Positions 1-6,725 of a DNA stretch of 22,342 bases are shown in pieces. The DNA lies in the NCBI GenBank assembly GCA_024689285.1, contig JAILDR010000213.1, positions 1 through 22,342 of the forward strand, given 5' to 3'. The position numbers and the translations under genes were made by a program. The notes below the pieces were generated by a model. The model saw only the letters and a program-made list of their open reading frames with translations. It did no database searches and was not told the origin of the DNA. Position 1 is the stretch's first letter. Each line of letters opens with the position of its first letter. This stretch comes from Bacteroidales bacterium. Its GTDB lineage: Bacteria > Bacteroidota > Bacteroidia > Bacteroidales > F082.

Positions 1-2
1 TC

Positions 3-299
3 AACCCAACCAACGGTATTGACGAGCCTGTCTTCATCGACATTACTGACGACGGCGTTGAAGAACCCGTAGCTGACAACGTGAAGGTATGGAACGCTGA
101 CCACGCGTTTGTCATTGAGAATAGCGACGAATGCAGCTACACCATTAGCGTGGTCAACATGCTTGGCCAAACCATGATGACTCGCGAGATTGCGGCAGGC
201 AGCACCGTGCGTGTCAACCACAACCTCACCACAGGCATCTACATCATCAACCTGCAGAGTAGTCAGAACAAGATCGCCGTGAAGGTGATGGTGAAATAA
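3..299 (+). CDS. C-terminal end of a T9SS-secreted protein (Por sorting domain), 5' partial
   Basis: The frame is open from the left edge, so only about the last 98 residues are visible. They hold an acidic linker (DITDDGVEEPVAD) and then a small beta-sandwich tail with the hallmarks of the type A sorting domain of the type IX secretion system: a strand ending in VVNMLGQ, then LTTGIYIINLQ, and a terminal basic strand KIAVKVMVK. In this family the tail directs export across the outer membrane and is usually cleaved during surface attachment. The catalytic or binding part of the protein lies outside the window, so its function cannot be told. A strong terminator follows 20 bases after the stop. 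The assignment rests on motif recognition only; the extreme C-terminal position and pattern make it fairly safe. Confidence 0.75.
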   Translation, partial: NPTNGIDEPVFIDITDDGVEEPVADNVKVWNADHAFVIENSDECSYTISVVNMLGQTMMTREIAAGSTVRVNHNLTTGIYIINLQSSQNKIAVKVMVK

Positions 300-317
300 G
301 TCATCCCCTTCATGGAA

Positions 318-359
318 ACGAAAAAAGTCCGGGAGCTCAAGCTTCCGGACTTTTTTCGT
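318..359. terminator. Symmetrical bidirectional intrinsic terminator
   Basis: An 11-bp stem (GTCCGGGAGCT pairing with AGCTTCCGGAC, one G-T pair) is flanked by A6 on the left and T6 on the right. The symmetry extends further to ACG...CGT. It therefore has a T-run after the hairpin on both strands and serves both the T9SS cargo gene ending at 299 and the convergent YegP-like gene ending at 376. Confidence 0.92.
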
Positions 360-375
360 TAATCAATTGAGATGT

Positions 376-711
376 TTAAGCTTCGGTCATGTCGACGATT
401 TCAGCTTCAGGGGCGTTCTTCATTACCGATGCGATGCCGTTGTTCATGTTGGTCTCGTTGGCATACATTTGGCTTGATCCGATGATTTGGCCGTTAGTGG
501 CCATCAGGTTAAAGAAAGGTTTGCCGTTAGAAGCGACTTTCTTGTTGAAGCGTTTCTCATCCTGGCTGTTCTTTTTAACTGATTCTACGCCATTGAGGCA
601 GGAAGCCTTGGTTTTGTAGCCCTCGCTGGTGAGGATGACTTGTCCGTTGGTGGCCTTCAGATTGAACTGGTACTCGCCGTTCTTTCTGGTCGTGATTTCA
701 AATTTTCCCAT
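376..711 (-). CDS. Tandem YegP-domain (DUF1508) small protein
   Basis: The 111-residue product consists of two copies of the YegP/DUF1508 fold. Copy 1 is about residues 2-50 (FEITTRKNGEYQFNLKATNG, then a helix with NGVESVKKNS). Copy 2 is about residues 54-102 (NGKPFFNLMATNGQIIGSS, then NNGIASVMKNAP). The repeated phrase F-N-L-x-A-T-N-G-Q and the following N-G-[VI]-x-S-V helix are diagnostic. These proteins are common in Bacteroidota and proteobacteria; they are small, cytoplasmic and of unclear role, with some members linked to stress. The tail is acidic (PEAEIVDMTEA). The gene is monocistronic, with its own near-consensus promoter (744-775) and a shared terminator at 318-359. Confidence 0.9.
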   Translation of the reverse strand: MGKFEITTRKNGEYQFNLKATNGQVILTSEGYKTKASCLNGVESVKKNSQDEKRFNKKVASNGKPFFNLMATNGQIIGSSQMYANETNMNNGIASVMKNAPEAEIVDMTEA

Positions 712-743
712 TTTATTTATGTTTTAGAGGTTGGATTAGGCCG

Positions 744-775
744 CAAATATACATTTTTTTGGGAAACAATTCAAA
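744..775 (-). promoter_or_regulatory. Bacteroidales-type promoter for the YegP-like gene
   Basis: On the - strand TTTG (772-775) is followed by a 20-base spacer and TATATTTG (744-751). This matches the Bacteroides consensus TTTG-N19-21-TAnnTTTG. It lies 32 bases before the ATG at 711 and starts only 10 bases after the nnr stop codon. Confidence 0.8.
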
Positions 776-785
776 ACCAGCAAAT

Positions 786-2294
786 TTATTTTTCACGTAG
801 CACTCCAAACGCCTTTCCTATATGCTCCGTGATGTCGGATGCAATCAAAGCCTCTTGTCCTGTCTCCTCAGCGGAGAGGTCACCAGCGAGACCATGCAGA
901 TAGACACCCAGCACAGCAGCCTCCTCAGGAGAATAGCGTTGTGCCAAAAGAGAAAGGATGATGCCTGTCAGCACATCGCCGCTGCCTGCTGTCGCCATTC
1001 CCGGGTTGCCTGTGGTGTTGAAGAAGCAGGTGCCATTCGGGAAGGTAATGGAGGTGTGTGCGCCTTTCAGCACGACGATAAGGTTGTTTCTCACCGAGAG
1101 TTCTCGCTGTTTCTCAAGCCGTTCAAACGAAGTCGAGCTTTTACCCGTCAAGCGTTCAAACTCTTTGGGATGCGGGGTCAGTATGGTCTTTGCGGGTAGG
1201 AAAGCGAGCCATGTGGGATTGTCGGACAGGATGTTTAAGGCATCGGCATCCATAACAAGCGGTACTTGCACCTCTTGTATTAAGCGCTTCAAAGCCCGAA
1301 CGGTGTCGTCAGCTTTCCCTAAGCCTGGACCAACGCCAACGGCGGAAAATGCATCTAAATGCTGGAACATCGTGAAGCAGGAATCGGAATCGTCGACATC
1401 AATCATGGCCTCAGGAATTGAGGTCTGAAGTGGCAGTTTCGCCACCTTGGGCAAATGTACGCTCAGCAGGCCCACTCCCGTGCGCAGACAGGCTTTCGCG
1501 CCTAATAAAGCCGCTCCCGTCTTGCCTTCGGAGCCGGCAATCAGCAGGGCGTGACCGTAAGTACCTTTGTGAGAGTATTTCGTGCGGCTGTGCAGTATCG
1601 GCTTCACCATCGCCTTGACAGTCAGCATGTTGTTGGTCTCCACCTCTTCCAAATAGTGTGGATGCAGGCCGATGTCCAACACATCGAAGCGACCCACATA
1701 CGGGTCGTTTTCGGGCAACAGAAAAGCCAGCTTGGGATTTTGGAAGGTCAGCGTATAGTCGGCCTTGAAGATAAAGCCCAAGGCACTGGGCACGTCAGCA
1801 AAAAGACCCGAAGGAATATCAATGGCCACACGGATAGACTTGCTCTGGTTGAGGTAGGCAATCAGGTCGGCAGTCATGCCCTGCGGCGGACGGTTGAGGC
1901 CCGAGCCGAAGATGGCATCGACCACCACATCGTTGGCATCGACTTTCGGGAAGTCGTCCTCGGTGAGGATGTTGAACATCGGCACCTTGGTCTCGTTCAC
2001 GAGGCGGTAGTAGTTCACCTCGCAGTCGTGGCTCATGCGGTCGCTGTAGCGCACCATAAACACCTGTGGGACAATCTCTTGCTCGTTAAGCAGTCGGGCC
2101 ACCACGAGGCCGTCGCCACCGTTGTTGCCCATGCCGCAGAAGATCTTGATGGTCTTGTCGCGCGGCGCTCGACGATAGAGCCACTCAAAGACTTTGGTTG
2201 CCGCCCGTTCCATCAGGTCGACGGACTCGATGGGTTCATTTTCTATCGTGTATTTGTCCGCTTCGCGGATTTGATTGACTGAAAGGATTTTCAT
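786..2294 (-). CDS. nnr: Bifunctional NAD(P)H-hydrate repair enzyme (epimerase + ADP-dependent dehydratase)
   Basis: The 502-residue protein repairs hydrated NADH and NADPH in the cytoplasm. Its N-terminal YjeF_N domain (about residues 1-220) epimerises R- and S-NAD(P)HX; it shows the GNNGGDG loop (56-62), D126 in VVVDAIFGSGL and the DIPSG motif (159-163). The C-terminal ribokinase-like domain (about 235-500) is the ADP-dependent dehydratase: GTYGHALLIAGS (244-255), GPGLG (322-326), MDADALNIL (348-356), TPHPKEFERLTG and the nucleotide loop NPGMATAGSGDVLTGI (430-445). Full length and both active sites look intact. The ATG at 2294 matches the usual family N-terminus (MKILSVNQIREAD). It is probably transcribed alone from the promoter at 2311-2342. 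Confidence 0.96.
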   Translation of the reverse strand: MKILSVNQIREADKYTIENEPIESVDLMERAATKVFEWLYRRAPRDKTIKIFCGMGNNGGDGLVVARLLNEQEIVPQVFMVRYSDRMSHDCEVNYYRLVNETKVPMFNILTEDDFPKVDANDVVVDAIFGSGLNRPPQGMTADLIAYLNQSKSIRVAIDIPSGLFADVPSALGFIFKADYTLTFQNPKLAFLLPENDPYVGRFDVLDIGLHPHYLEEVETNNMLTVKAMVKPILHSRTKYSHKGTYGHALLIAGSEGKTGAALLGAKACLRTGVGLLSVHLPKVAKLPLQTSIPEAMIDVDDSDSCFTMFQHLDAFSAVGVGPGLGKADDTVRALKRLIQEVQVPLVMDADALNILSDNPTWLAFLPAKTILTPHPKEFERLTGKSSTSFERLEKQRELSVRNNLIVVLKGAHTSITFPNGTCFFNTTGNPGMATAGSGDVLTGIILSLLAQRYSPEEAAVLGVYLHGLAGDLSAEETGQEALIASDITEHIGKAFGVLREK

Positions 2295-2310
2295 GTTGTC
2301 TGAATTTGTG

Positions 2311-2342
2311 CAAAACTACGAATTAATTCAACATGAAAACAA
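2311..2342 (-). promoter_or_regulatory. Putative nnr promoter
   Basis: On the - strand the -7 element TAGTTTTG (2311-2318) fits TAnnTTTG, with TTG (2340-2342) 21 bases upstream. The start codon is 16 bases downstream of the -7 box. The -33 part overlaps the first codons of the small + strand frame at 2333, so transcription of the two would interfere. Confidence 0.55.
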
Positions 2343-2422
2343 CAAAACCATTAGCAACATGGAAAAAAGTTGCAAAAACAGTATTGAAATACTGGAAAAA
2401 AGTTGTAAAAAAAACAATCTAA
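2333..2422 (+). CDS. Candidate 29-residue cationic amphipathic peptide (unrecognised)
   Basis: An ATG at 2333 opens a 29-codon frame closed by TAA at 2420-2422, in the gap between nnr and the HAD gene and on the opposite strand to both. The product has 10 lysines, no acidic residue and two tryptophans. Residues 10-15 (WKKVAK) and 21-26 (WKKVVK) are an 11-residue repeat encoded by an in-frame 33-base DNA repeat. Hydrophobic residues W10, V13, A14, V17, L18, W21, V24, V25 and I29 fall at i, i+3, i+4 and i+7 steps, so an amphipathic helix is expected, resembling membrane-active peptides. There is no signal peptide. A weak -7-like box (TGAATTTG, 2301-2308) lies 24 bases upstream. I do not recognise a family. 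The alternative is non-coding A-rich repeat DNA including a weak terminator for the HAD gene. Confidence 0.5.
   Translation: MKTTKPLATWKKVAKTVLKYWKKVVKKTI
2360..2410. repeat. 33-base-period direct repeat enclosing a perfect dyad
   Basis: Two 18-base copies (2360-2377 and 2393-2410) of TGGAAAAAAGTTGYAAAA differ at one base. Between and overlapping them is the perfect dyad CAGTATT-GA-AATACTG (2379-2394). Read on - this is a 6-7 bp hairpin followed by five T, so it might act as a weak terminator for the HAD gene ending at 2451 or as an operator. Read on + it lies inside the 29-codon frame. Confidence 0.7.
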
Positions 2423-2450
2423 CAAAGTGTTTATCAACAATTTATTAGCA

Positions 2451-3044
2451 TCACAAATTATTCAATACTTCCTCCAATTTGCTTTTTGTCTCAAATTGTA
2501 TTCCCTTAATTCCCAAGGCATTCGCCGCCGCCACATTATTCGGGTTGTCATCAACAAACACCGTCTCCTCGGCTTTGATGCCGAAGCGTTGCAAGGCCAG
2601 TTGGAAAATCCTCGGGTCGGGCTTCATCACCCGCTCGATGCCTGAGATGACCATATCTTCCATCAAATCCAGAACGGGATAAACGTGACGCACCAAAGCG
2701 AAGGTCTCTTCCGACCAGTTGGACAGCCCAAACACACGGAAGCCCTTGCCTTTCAGCCCCTTGACATACTCCTCCATTCCAGGTATCTGTCCACCCATCA
2801 TCTTTATGAACTCGCCGTAATACAGTTCGATCTCCTTCTTCCATTCGGGATGCGCGGCAATGAGTTCCGCCGTGCCTTCCGCAATGGGTTTGCCGTTGTC
2901 GTGCTGGGCGTTCCACTCGTAGGTGCAGATGTTGGTGAGAAACCATTCGGCCTTGTCCACGTCACCGAAATAAGGGTCATAAAGGTAATGCGGGTTCCAG
3001 TCGAGGAGCACGCCGCCGTAATCGAAGATGATGTTTTTTATCAT
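2451..3044 (-). CDS. HAD superfamily subfamily IA hydrolase (YihX-like phosphatase)
   Basis: The 197-residue cytoplasmic protein has all four HAD motifs: nucleophile D8 in FDYGGVLLDW, S108 in GLSNWS, K141 in KPDPRIF, and D165/D166 in VFVDDNPNN. A helical cap of about 75 residues lies between motifs I and II, as in subfamily IA. The residue two after the nucleophile is Gly (DYG), not the second Asp of classical phosphatases. This variant is common in YihX-like sugar-phosphate phosphatases (DxGNV/DxGGV), so it is a family trait rather than a lesion. The substrate cannot be predicted. The ATG at 3044 is preceded by a -7 box at 3062-3069. Confidence 0.9.
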   Translation of the reverse strand: MIKNIIFDYGGVLLDWNPHYLYDPYFGDVDKAEWFLTNICTYEWNAQHDNGKPIAEGTAELIAAHPEWKKEIELYYGEFIKMMGGQIPGMEEYVKGLKGKGFRVFGLSNWSEETFALVRHVYPVLDLMEDMVISGIERVMKPDPRIFQLALQRFGIKAEETVFVDDNPNNVAAANALGIKGIQFETKSKLEEVLNNL

Positions 3045-3061
3045 AGTTCAAGATTTTGCGG

Positions 3062-3069
3062 CAAAGATA
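3062..3069 (-). promoter_or_regulatory. -7 box for the HAD gene
   Basis: On the - strand TATCTTTG matches TAnnTTTG and lies 17 bases before the ATG at 3044. A clear -33 element is not visible; the T-rich tract at about 3082-3090 is the likely site. It overlaps the divergent promoter region of the lipoprotein gene. Confidence 0.6.
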
Positions 3070-3091
3070 GTGGTTTTATCGAAAAAAACAG

Positions 3092-3099
3092 TACTTTTG
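3092..3099 (+). promoter_or_regulatory. -7 box for the lipoprotein-tex operon
   Basis: TACTTTTG matches TAnnTTTG and lies 37 bases before the first possible ATG (3137). The -33 region would fall at about 3067-3072, on top of the opposing -7 box of the HAD gene. Confidence 0.55.
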
Positions 3100-3148
3100 C
3101 AGCATTTCATACACAAACAGAGAATCACAACAACCAATGATTATAACA

Positions 3149-4357
3149 ATGAAAAGATTAGCATTATTCGCAATGGCACTGGCGGCGGTTTACTTGTGCT
3201 CCTGCTCACCCAGAGTTCACAAACATATCATCAAGGAAATGCATCCCGTCGGTAACGATACCGAAGTGGCGGTGTATGGCATTGGCGATGTTGTCCCCGA
3301 AAACGCGGAGGTCATCGGAAACGTGTCCGTGTTGGACGGAGGGTTTACCACCCATTGCGATTGGGAGACCGTTCTTGAAACGGCCAAACAGGAAGTGAGA
3401 GCCGCTGGCGGCAACGGCATCGAAATCCTGCAGCACAGCTATCCCGGACAAAACGGCAGCGGTTGTCATCAAATTACGGCTTACATGTTGAATATCAGCG
3501 ATGACATAGAACCCATCGCCCAGTCGGAAACAGCAAAGGAGAACTTCCACGACTATGTCGTCATAAAAGAAGGTGACACCATTCCTTGTCTCATTACGGA
3601 TAAAACCGACAAAACCATCACTTTCCTATACGAACGCAACGGCATCAGAAGACTCACCCGCCTGCCTTTGTCGGAAGTCCCATACCACTACATCAACGAC
3701 CCTGTGGAACTGGCCAATCGCAAAGCCGAAAGCCAAAAGAAGGATTACAACGTCCAAATCGCGTTGAATGGAGGGTATGCCTTTAGGACAGCCAAGTTCT
3801 CCAACGACCTTTCGAGTGATTACAGGGATTATCTGAAAAAATTGGCAAGGGGCTTCGACTATGGTGCCAGCATAAGGTTTAATATCAAAAACGGGTTCAT
3901 GTTGGGCTTGCATTACGACCGGTTTTCGAGCAGCAATGCGACTTATGCCTATACATACGACGACGAAGGCAACTATTACGAAGGTACGATAAGCAACATC
4001 CATTCCATCACTTTTATAGGAATGTCGATTGGAGCGCTGTCAGCCTCGTCCCGAAACGGCAGGCACATGTTGTGCCTTGAAGCCCTTCTCGGATACATGG
4101 GCTACAAGGACAGTGCTGAAGAGTTTGGCAACAGATATACCTTGTCGGGACAGACCTTGGGCATCGGCATGGGTTTCGGCTATGATTTCAGGATTACGCA
4201 GCATATCGCCATCGGTGCGGAAGCCTCCTATTACCTTGGTGCATTGTCAAAGATGACTTATGATGACGGCATACGCAAGGAAGTCATCGACTTGGGCAAT
4301 TCCAGGGAAGGCCTGCAGCGGTTCAACATCAAGGGCGGAATCAGGTTTTATTTGTGA
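3149..4357 (+). CDS. Lipoprotein with C-terminal outer-membrane beta-barrel domain (uncharacterised)
   Basis: The start at 3149 (MKRLALFAMALAAVYLCSC) gives a clean lipoprotein signal peptide with lipid-modified Cys19 and Ser at +2; an upstream in-frame ATG at 3137 would add only MIIT. Three parts follow in the 402-residue protein. Residues 30-118 form a small alpha/beta domain with C70 and C106, which could form a disulfide (EVIGNVSV, AAGGNGIEI, QITAYML). Residues 135-185 are a short strand-rich segment (VIKEGDTIPCLITDKTDKTI). From about 200 to the end alternate strands end in GGIRFYL, typical of an outer-membrane barrel. The lead segment resembles small RcsF/YbjQ-like envelope domains only loosely. 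I do not recognise the whole architecture. tex starts 10 bases after the stop, so they are probably cotranscribed. Confidence 0.75.
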   Translation: MKRLALFAMALAAVYLCSCSPRVHKHIIKEMHPVGNDTEVAVYGIGDVVPENAEVIGNVSVLDGGFTTHCDWETVLETAKQEVRAAGGNGIEILQHSYPGQNGSGCHQITAYMLNISDDIEPIAQSETAKENFHDYVVIKEGDTIPCLITDKTDKTITFLYERNGIRRLTRLPLSEVPYHYINDPVELANRKAESQKKDYNVQIALNGGYAFRTAKFSNDLSSDYRDYLKKLARGFDYGASIRFNIKNGFMLGLHYDRFSSSNATYAYTYDDEGNYYEGTISNIHSITFIGMSIGALSASSRNGRHMLCLEALLGYMGYKDSAEEFGNRYTLSGQTLGIGMGFGYDFRITQHIAIGAEASYYLGALSKMTYDDGIRKEVIDLGNSREGLQRFNIKGGIRFYL

Positions 4358-4367
4358 GGATCTGAAT

Positions 4368-6503
4368 ATGCAAAACACCATAGACTTCGCTCCTCAAATT
4401 GCACAGGAACTCAACTTGGCCGCGCATCACGCGGCCAACGTCATACGACTTTTGGACGAAGGCGCCACCATCCCCTTCATCGCCCGCTACCGCAAGGAAA
4501 TGACTGGCACCATGAACGAAGAGAATGTGGCCGCCGTGCAGAAACGCTTGGAGCAACTTATCGAGCTCCAAAAACGTAAGGAGAGCGTCATCGCCTCCAT
4601 CAATGAACAGGAGAAACTCACGCCCGAGCTGGAACAGAAAATACTGAACGCCAAAACCTTGCAAGAAGTGGAGGACCTGTATCTCCCCTACAAACCCAAA
4701 CGCCGCACCCGCGCCGCCATCGCCCGAGAGAAAGGCCTCGAGCCACTCGCCGCACAGATTATGGCTCAGAATGTTGACGTTGTGGAACGGCTTGCCAATC
4801 GCTATGTGAATGCACAAAAAGGTGTCAACGACGTGGAGGAAGCCCTACAGGGCGCGAAGGACATCATGGCCGAATGGGTGTCGGAGAACATCAACGGGCG
4901 CAACCGCATCCGCAAGATCTTCCACATGCAGGGAGACATCAGCTCCACCGTCGTCAAAGGCAAAGAAGAGGAAGGCAAGACCTACCAACAGTATTTCGAC
5001 TTCATCGAACCCATTTCACAAGCTCCTTCTCACCGACTGTTGGCGCTGTTCAGGGCTGAAGAGGAAGGTATGGTGAAACTGAAAATCAAAGTGGACGACG
5101 ACTTTGTGCTGAACTCTTTAGAGAGCATCTTCCTGAAGAACGACAACGAATCGTCGGAACTGGTCAGAGAGGCCGTTGCCGACTCGTGGAAACGCCTCTT
5201 AGAGCCAAGCATCGAGACCGAAATCCGCAATTATTATAAGGAGAAAGCCGACGAGACCGCCATCCGCGTCTTTGCCGAGAACCTGAAACAGTTGCTCCTT
5301 GCCGCCCCTATGGGGCAGAAGCGCGTCCTCGCCATCGACCCGGGATTCCGCACAGGCTGTAAGGTGGTGGTGCTGAGCGAGACAGGTGCTTTGCTTCACA
5401 ACGAGACCATCTACCCCCACCCGCCCAAGTCGGACACCGCAGGCGCCATCCGCAAAATCAAGAGCCTCGTGGACGCCTATCGCATCAAGGTGATTGCCAT
5501 CGGCAATGGGACGGCGGGACGCGAGACCGAAGACTTCATCCGCAGCATCAAGTTCGACCGCGACCTGATGGCCGTGATGGTGAGCGAGAGCGGTGCCTCG
5601 GTATATTCCGCCTCCAAGATTGCCCGTGACGAATTTCCTGACTATGACATCACCGTAAGAGGTGCCGTCAGCATTGGCCGCCGCCTGATGGACCCCTTGG
5701 CCGAACTGGTGAAGATTGACCCGAAAAGCATTGGTGTGGGACAATACCAGCACGATGTGGACCAAAAGAAACTCAGCGAAAGCCTCGACCAGACCGTGGA
5801 AAGCTGCGTGAACGCTGTTGGCGTAGAGCTCAACACCGCAAGCCAACAGCTGCTGTCGTACGTCAGCGGCGTGGGACCTTCCTTAGCTTCCAACATCATC
5901 CAATACCGTGAGGAACAAGGCGGGTTCAAGAACCGCAAGCAGCTCAAAGATGTGCCTCGATTGGGCGACAAGGCTTTCGAGCAATGTGCGGGCTTCCTGC
6001 GCATCCATAATGGCGACAATCCCTTAGACCAAAGTGCCGTTCACCCCGAGAGCTACCACATCGTGGAAAAGATGGCCAAATCGCTGAACGTGAAGGTAAA
6101 AGACCTTATCGGCAACAAGGAACTTATCGCCAAAATCAATCCGAAGGAGTTTGTGGAAAAGGACTTCGGCTTGGAGACCATCAACGACATCCTGACCGAG
6201 TTGGACAAGCCCGGACGCGACCCTCGCAAGACCTTCGAGGCCTTTGAGTTCGACAAAAACATTCGCGAAATCAAGGATTTGCGAGAAGGAATAACCCTCA
6301 ACGGCATCGTCACCAACATCACCGCCTTTGGTGCCTTTGTGGATATCGGTGTGCATCAAGACGGTCTCGTGCATATCAGCCAAATGGCAGACCATTACAT
6401 CAAGGACCCGAACGATGTGGTCAAGCTCAACCAAAAGGTTCGCGTAAAGGTGCTCGAAGTGGATAAAAACAGGAACAGAATCAGCCTGACGATGAGGCTA
6501 TAA
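4368..6503 (+). CDS. tex: Tex-like transcription accessory / RNA-binding protein
   Basis: The 711-residue protein has the complete Tex architecture: an N-terminal helical region (Tex_N, about 5-190, with GATIPFIARYRKEMTG at 32-47), a YqgF/RNase H-like domain starting at LAIDPGFRTG (321-330), helix-hairpin-helix repeats (LLSYVSGVGPSLASNI, 495-510, and DVPRLGDKAFEQCAGFLRI), and a C-terminal S1 RNA-binding domain (641-711, GIVTNITAFGAFVDIGVHQD). Tex is a conserved cytoplasmic nucleic-acid-binding protein implicated in transcription and RNA turnover. The reading frame stays open 36 codons upstream, but those overlap the lipoprotein gene; the ATG at 4368 matches the family N-terminus and lies 10 bases past its stop. 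Confidence 0.96.
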   Translation: MQNTIDFAPQIAQELNLAAHHAANVIRLLDEGATIPFIARYRKEMTGTMNEENVAAVQKRLEQLIELQKRKESVIASINEQEKLTPELEQKILNAKTLQEVEDLYLPYKPKRRTRAAIAREKGLEPLAAQIMAQNVDVVERLANRYVNAQKGVNDVEEALQGAKDIMAEWVSENINGRNRIRKIFHMQGDISSTVVKGKEEEGKTYQQYFDFIEPISQAPSHRLLALFRAEEEGMVKLKIKVDDDFVLNSLESIFLKNDNESSELVREAVADSWKRLLEPSIETEIRNYYKEKADETAIRVFAENLKQLLLAAPMGQKRVLAIDPGFRTGCKVVVLSETGALLHNETIYPHPPKSDTAGAIRKIKSLVDAYRIKVIAIGNGTAGRETEDFIRSIKFDRDLMAVMVSESGASVYSASKIARDEFPDYDITVRGAVSIGRRLMDPLAELVKIDPKSIGVGQYQHDVDQKKLSESLDQTVESCVNAVGVELNTASQQLLSYVSGVGPSLASNIIQYREEQGGFKNRKQLKDVPRLGDKAFEQCAGFLRIHNGDNPLDQSAVHPESYHIVEKMAKSLNVKVKDLIGNKELIAKINPKEFVEKDFGLETINDILTELDKPGRDPRKTFEAFEFDKNIREIKDLREGITLNGIVTNITAFGAFVDIGVHQDGLVHISQMADHYIKDPNDVVKLNQKVRVKVLEVDKNRNRISLTMRL

Positions 6504-6560
6504 ATCAATACAATATAATCTATTGGTTTTACTCCCTTTTTACTCCCCTATTGATCACCT

Positions 6561-6591
6561 TTTGTGCAACAACGATGTAAGTTTAACTTTG
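6561..6591 (+). promoter_or_regulatory. Consensus Bacteroidales promoter, upstream (P1)
   Basis: TTTG (6561-6564), 19-base spacer, TAACTTTG (6584-6591): an exact fit to TTTG-N19-21-TAnnTTTG. It lies 134 bases before the ATG at 6726, so a transcript from here would have a leader of over 120 bases or be a separate small RNA. Confidence 0.7.
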
Positions 6592-6662
6592 CGTTGAGAT
6601 AGCTTCGAAGTAAGCCCGATGAGATTTTATTGAAAAAACTAATCCACGTCTGTCCTATTTTG

Positions 6663-6670
6663 TAATTTTG
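6663..6670 (+). promoter_or_regulatory. -7 box, proximal (P2), for the outer-membrane protein gene
   Basis: TAATTTTG fits TAnnTTTG and lies 55 bases before the ATG at 6726. No good -33 element is seen at the expected distance. Confidence 0.5.
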
Positions 6671-6725
6671 CACCTTGGACAATAAAACAACCGTTTTTCA
6701 GTTATCCAATAAATCGATTTCGAAA

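Larger units (their letters stand above)
6504..6725. other. 222-base intergenic region with two candidate promoters
   Basis: AT-rich spacer between tex and the outer-membrane protein gene. It holds a direct repeat TTTTACTCCC (6527-6536 and 6538-6547), a strong promoter match at 6561-6591 and a second -7 box at 6663-6670. No hairpin with a T-run (terminator) for tex and no convincing small reading frame was found. Confidence 0.6.

Noticed and set aside
1551..2282. Long + strand open frame (243 codons, rich in His and Val) opposite nnr
   Set aside because: It is antisense to a well-supported enzyme gene, its composition is the usual reverse-strand shadow, and it has no promoter or recognisable motif.
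3009..3023. Gly in place of the second Asp of HAD motif I (DYG)
   Set aside because: This is a recognised variant in YihX-type phosphatases, and the other motifs are intact, so it does not suggest inactivation.
6527..6547. Direct repeat TTTTACTCCC twice with 11-base period after tex
   Set aside because: Too short and too close to low complexity to treat as an operator or repeat array.
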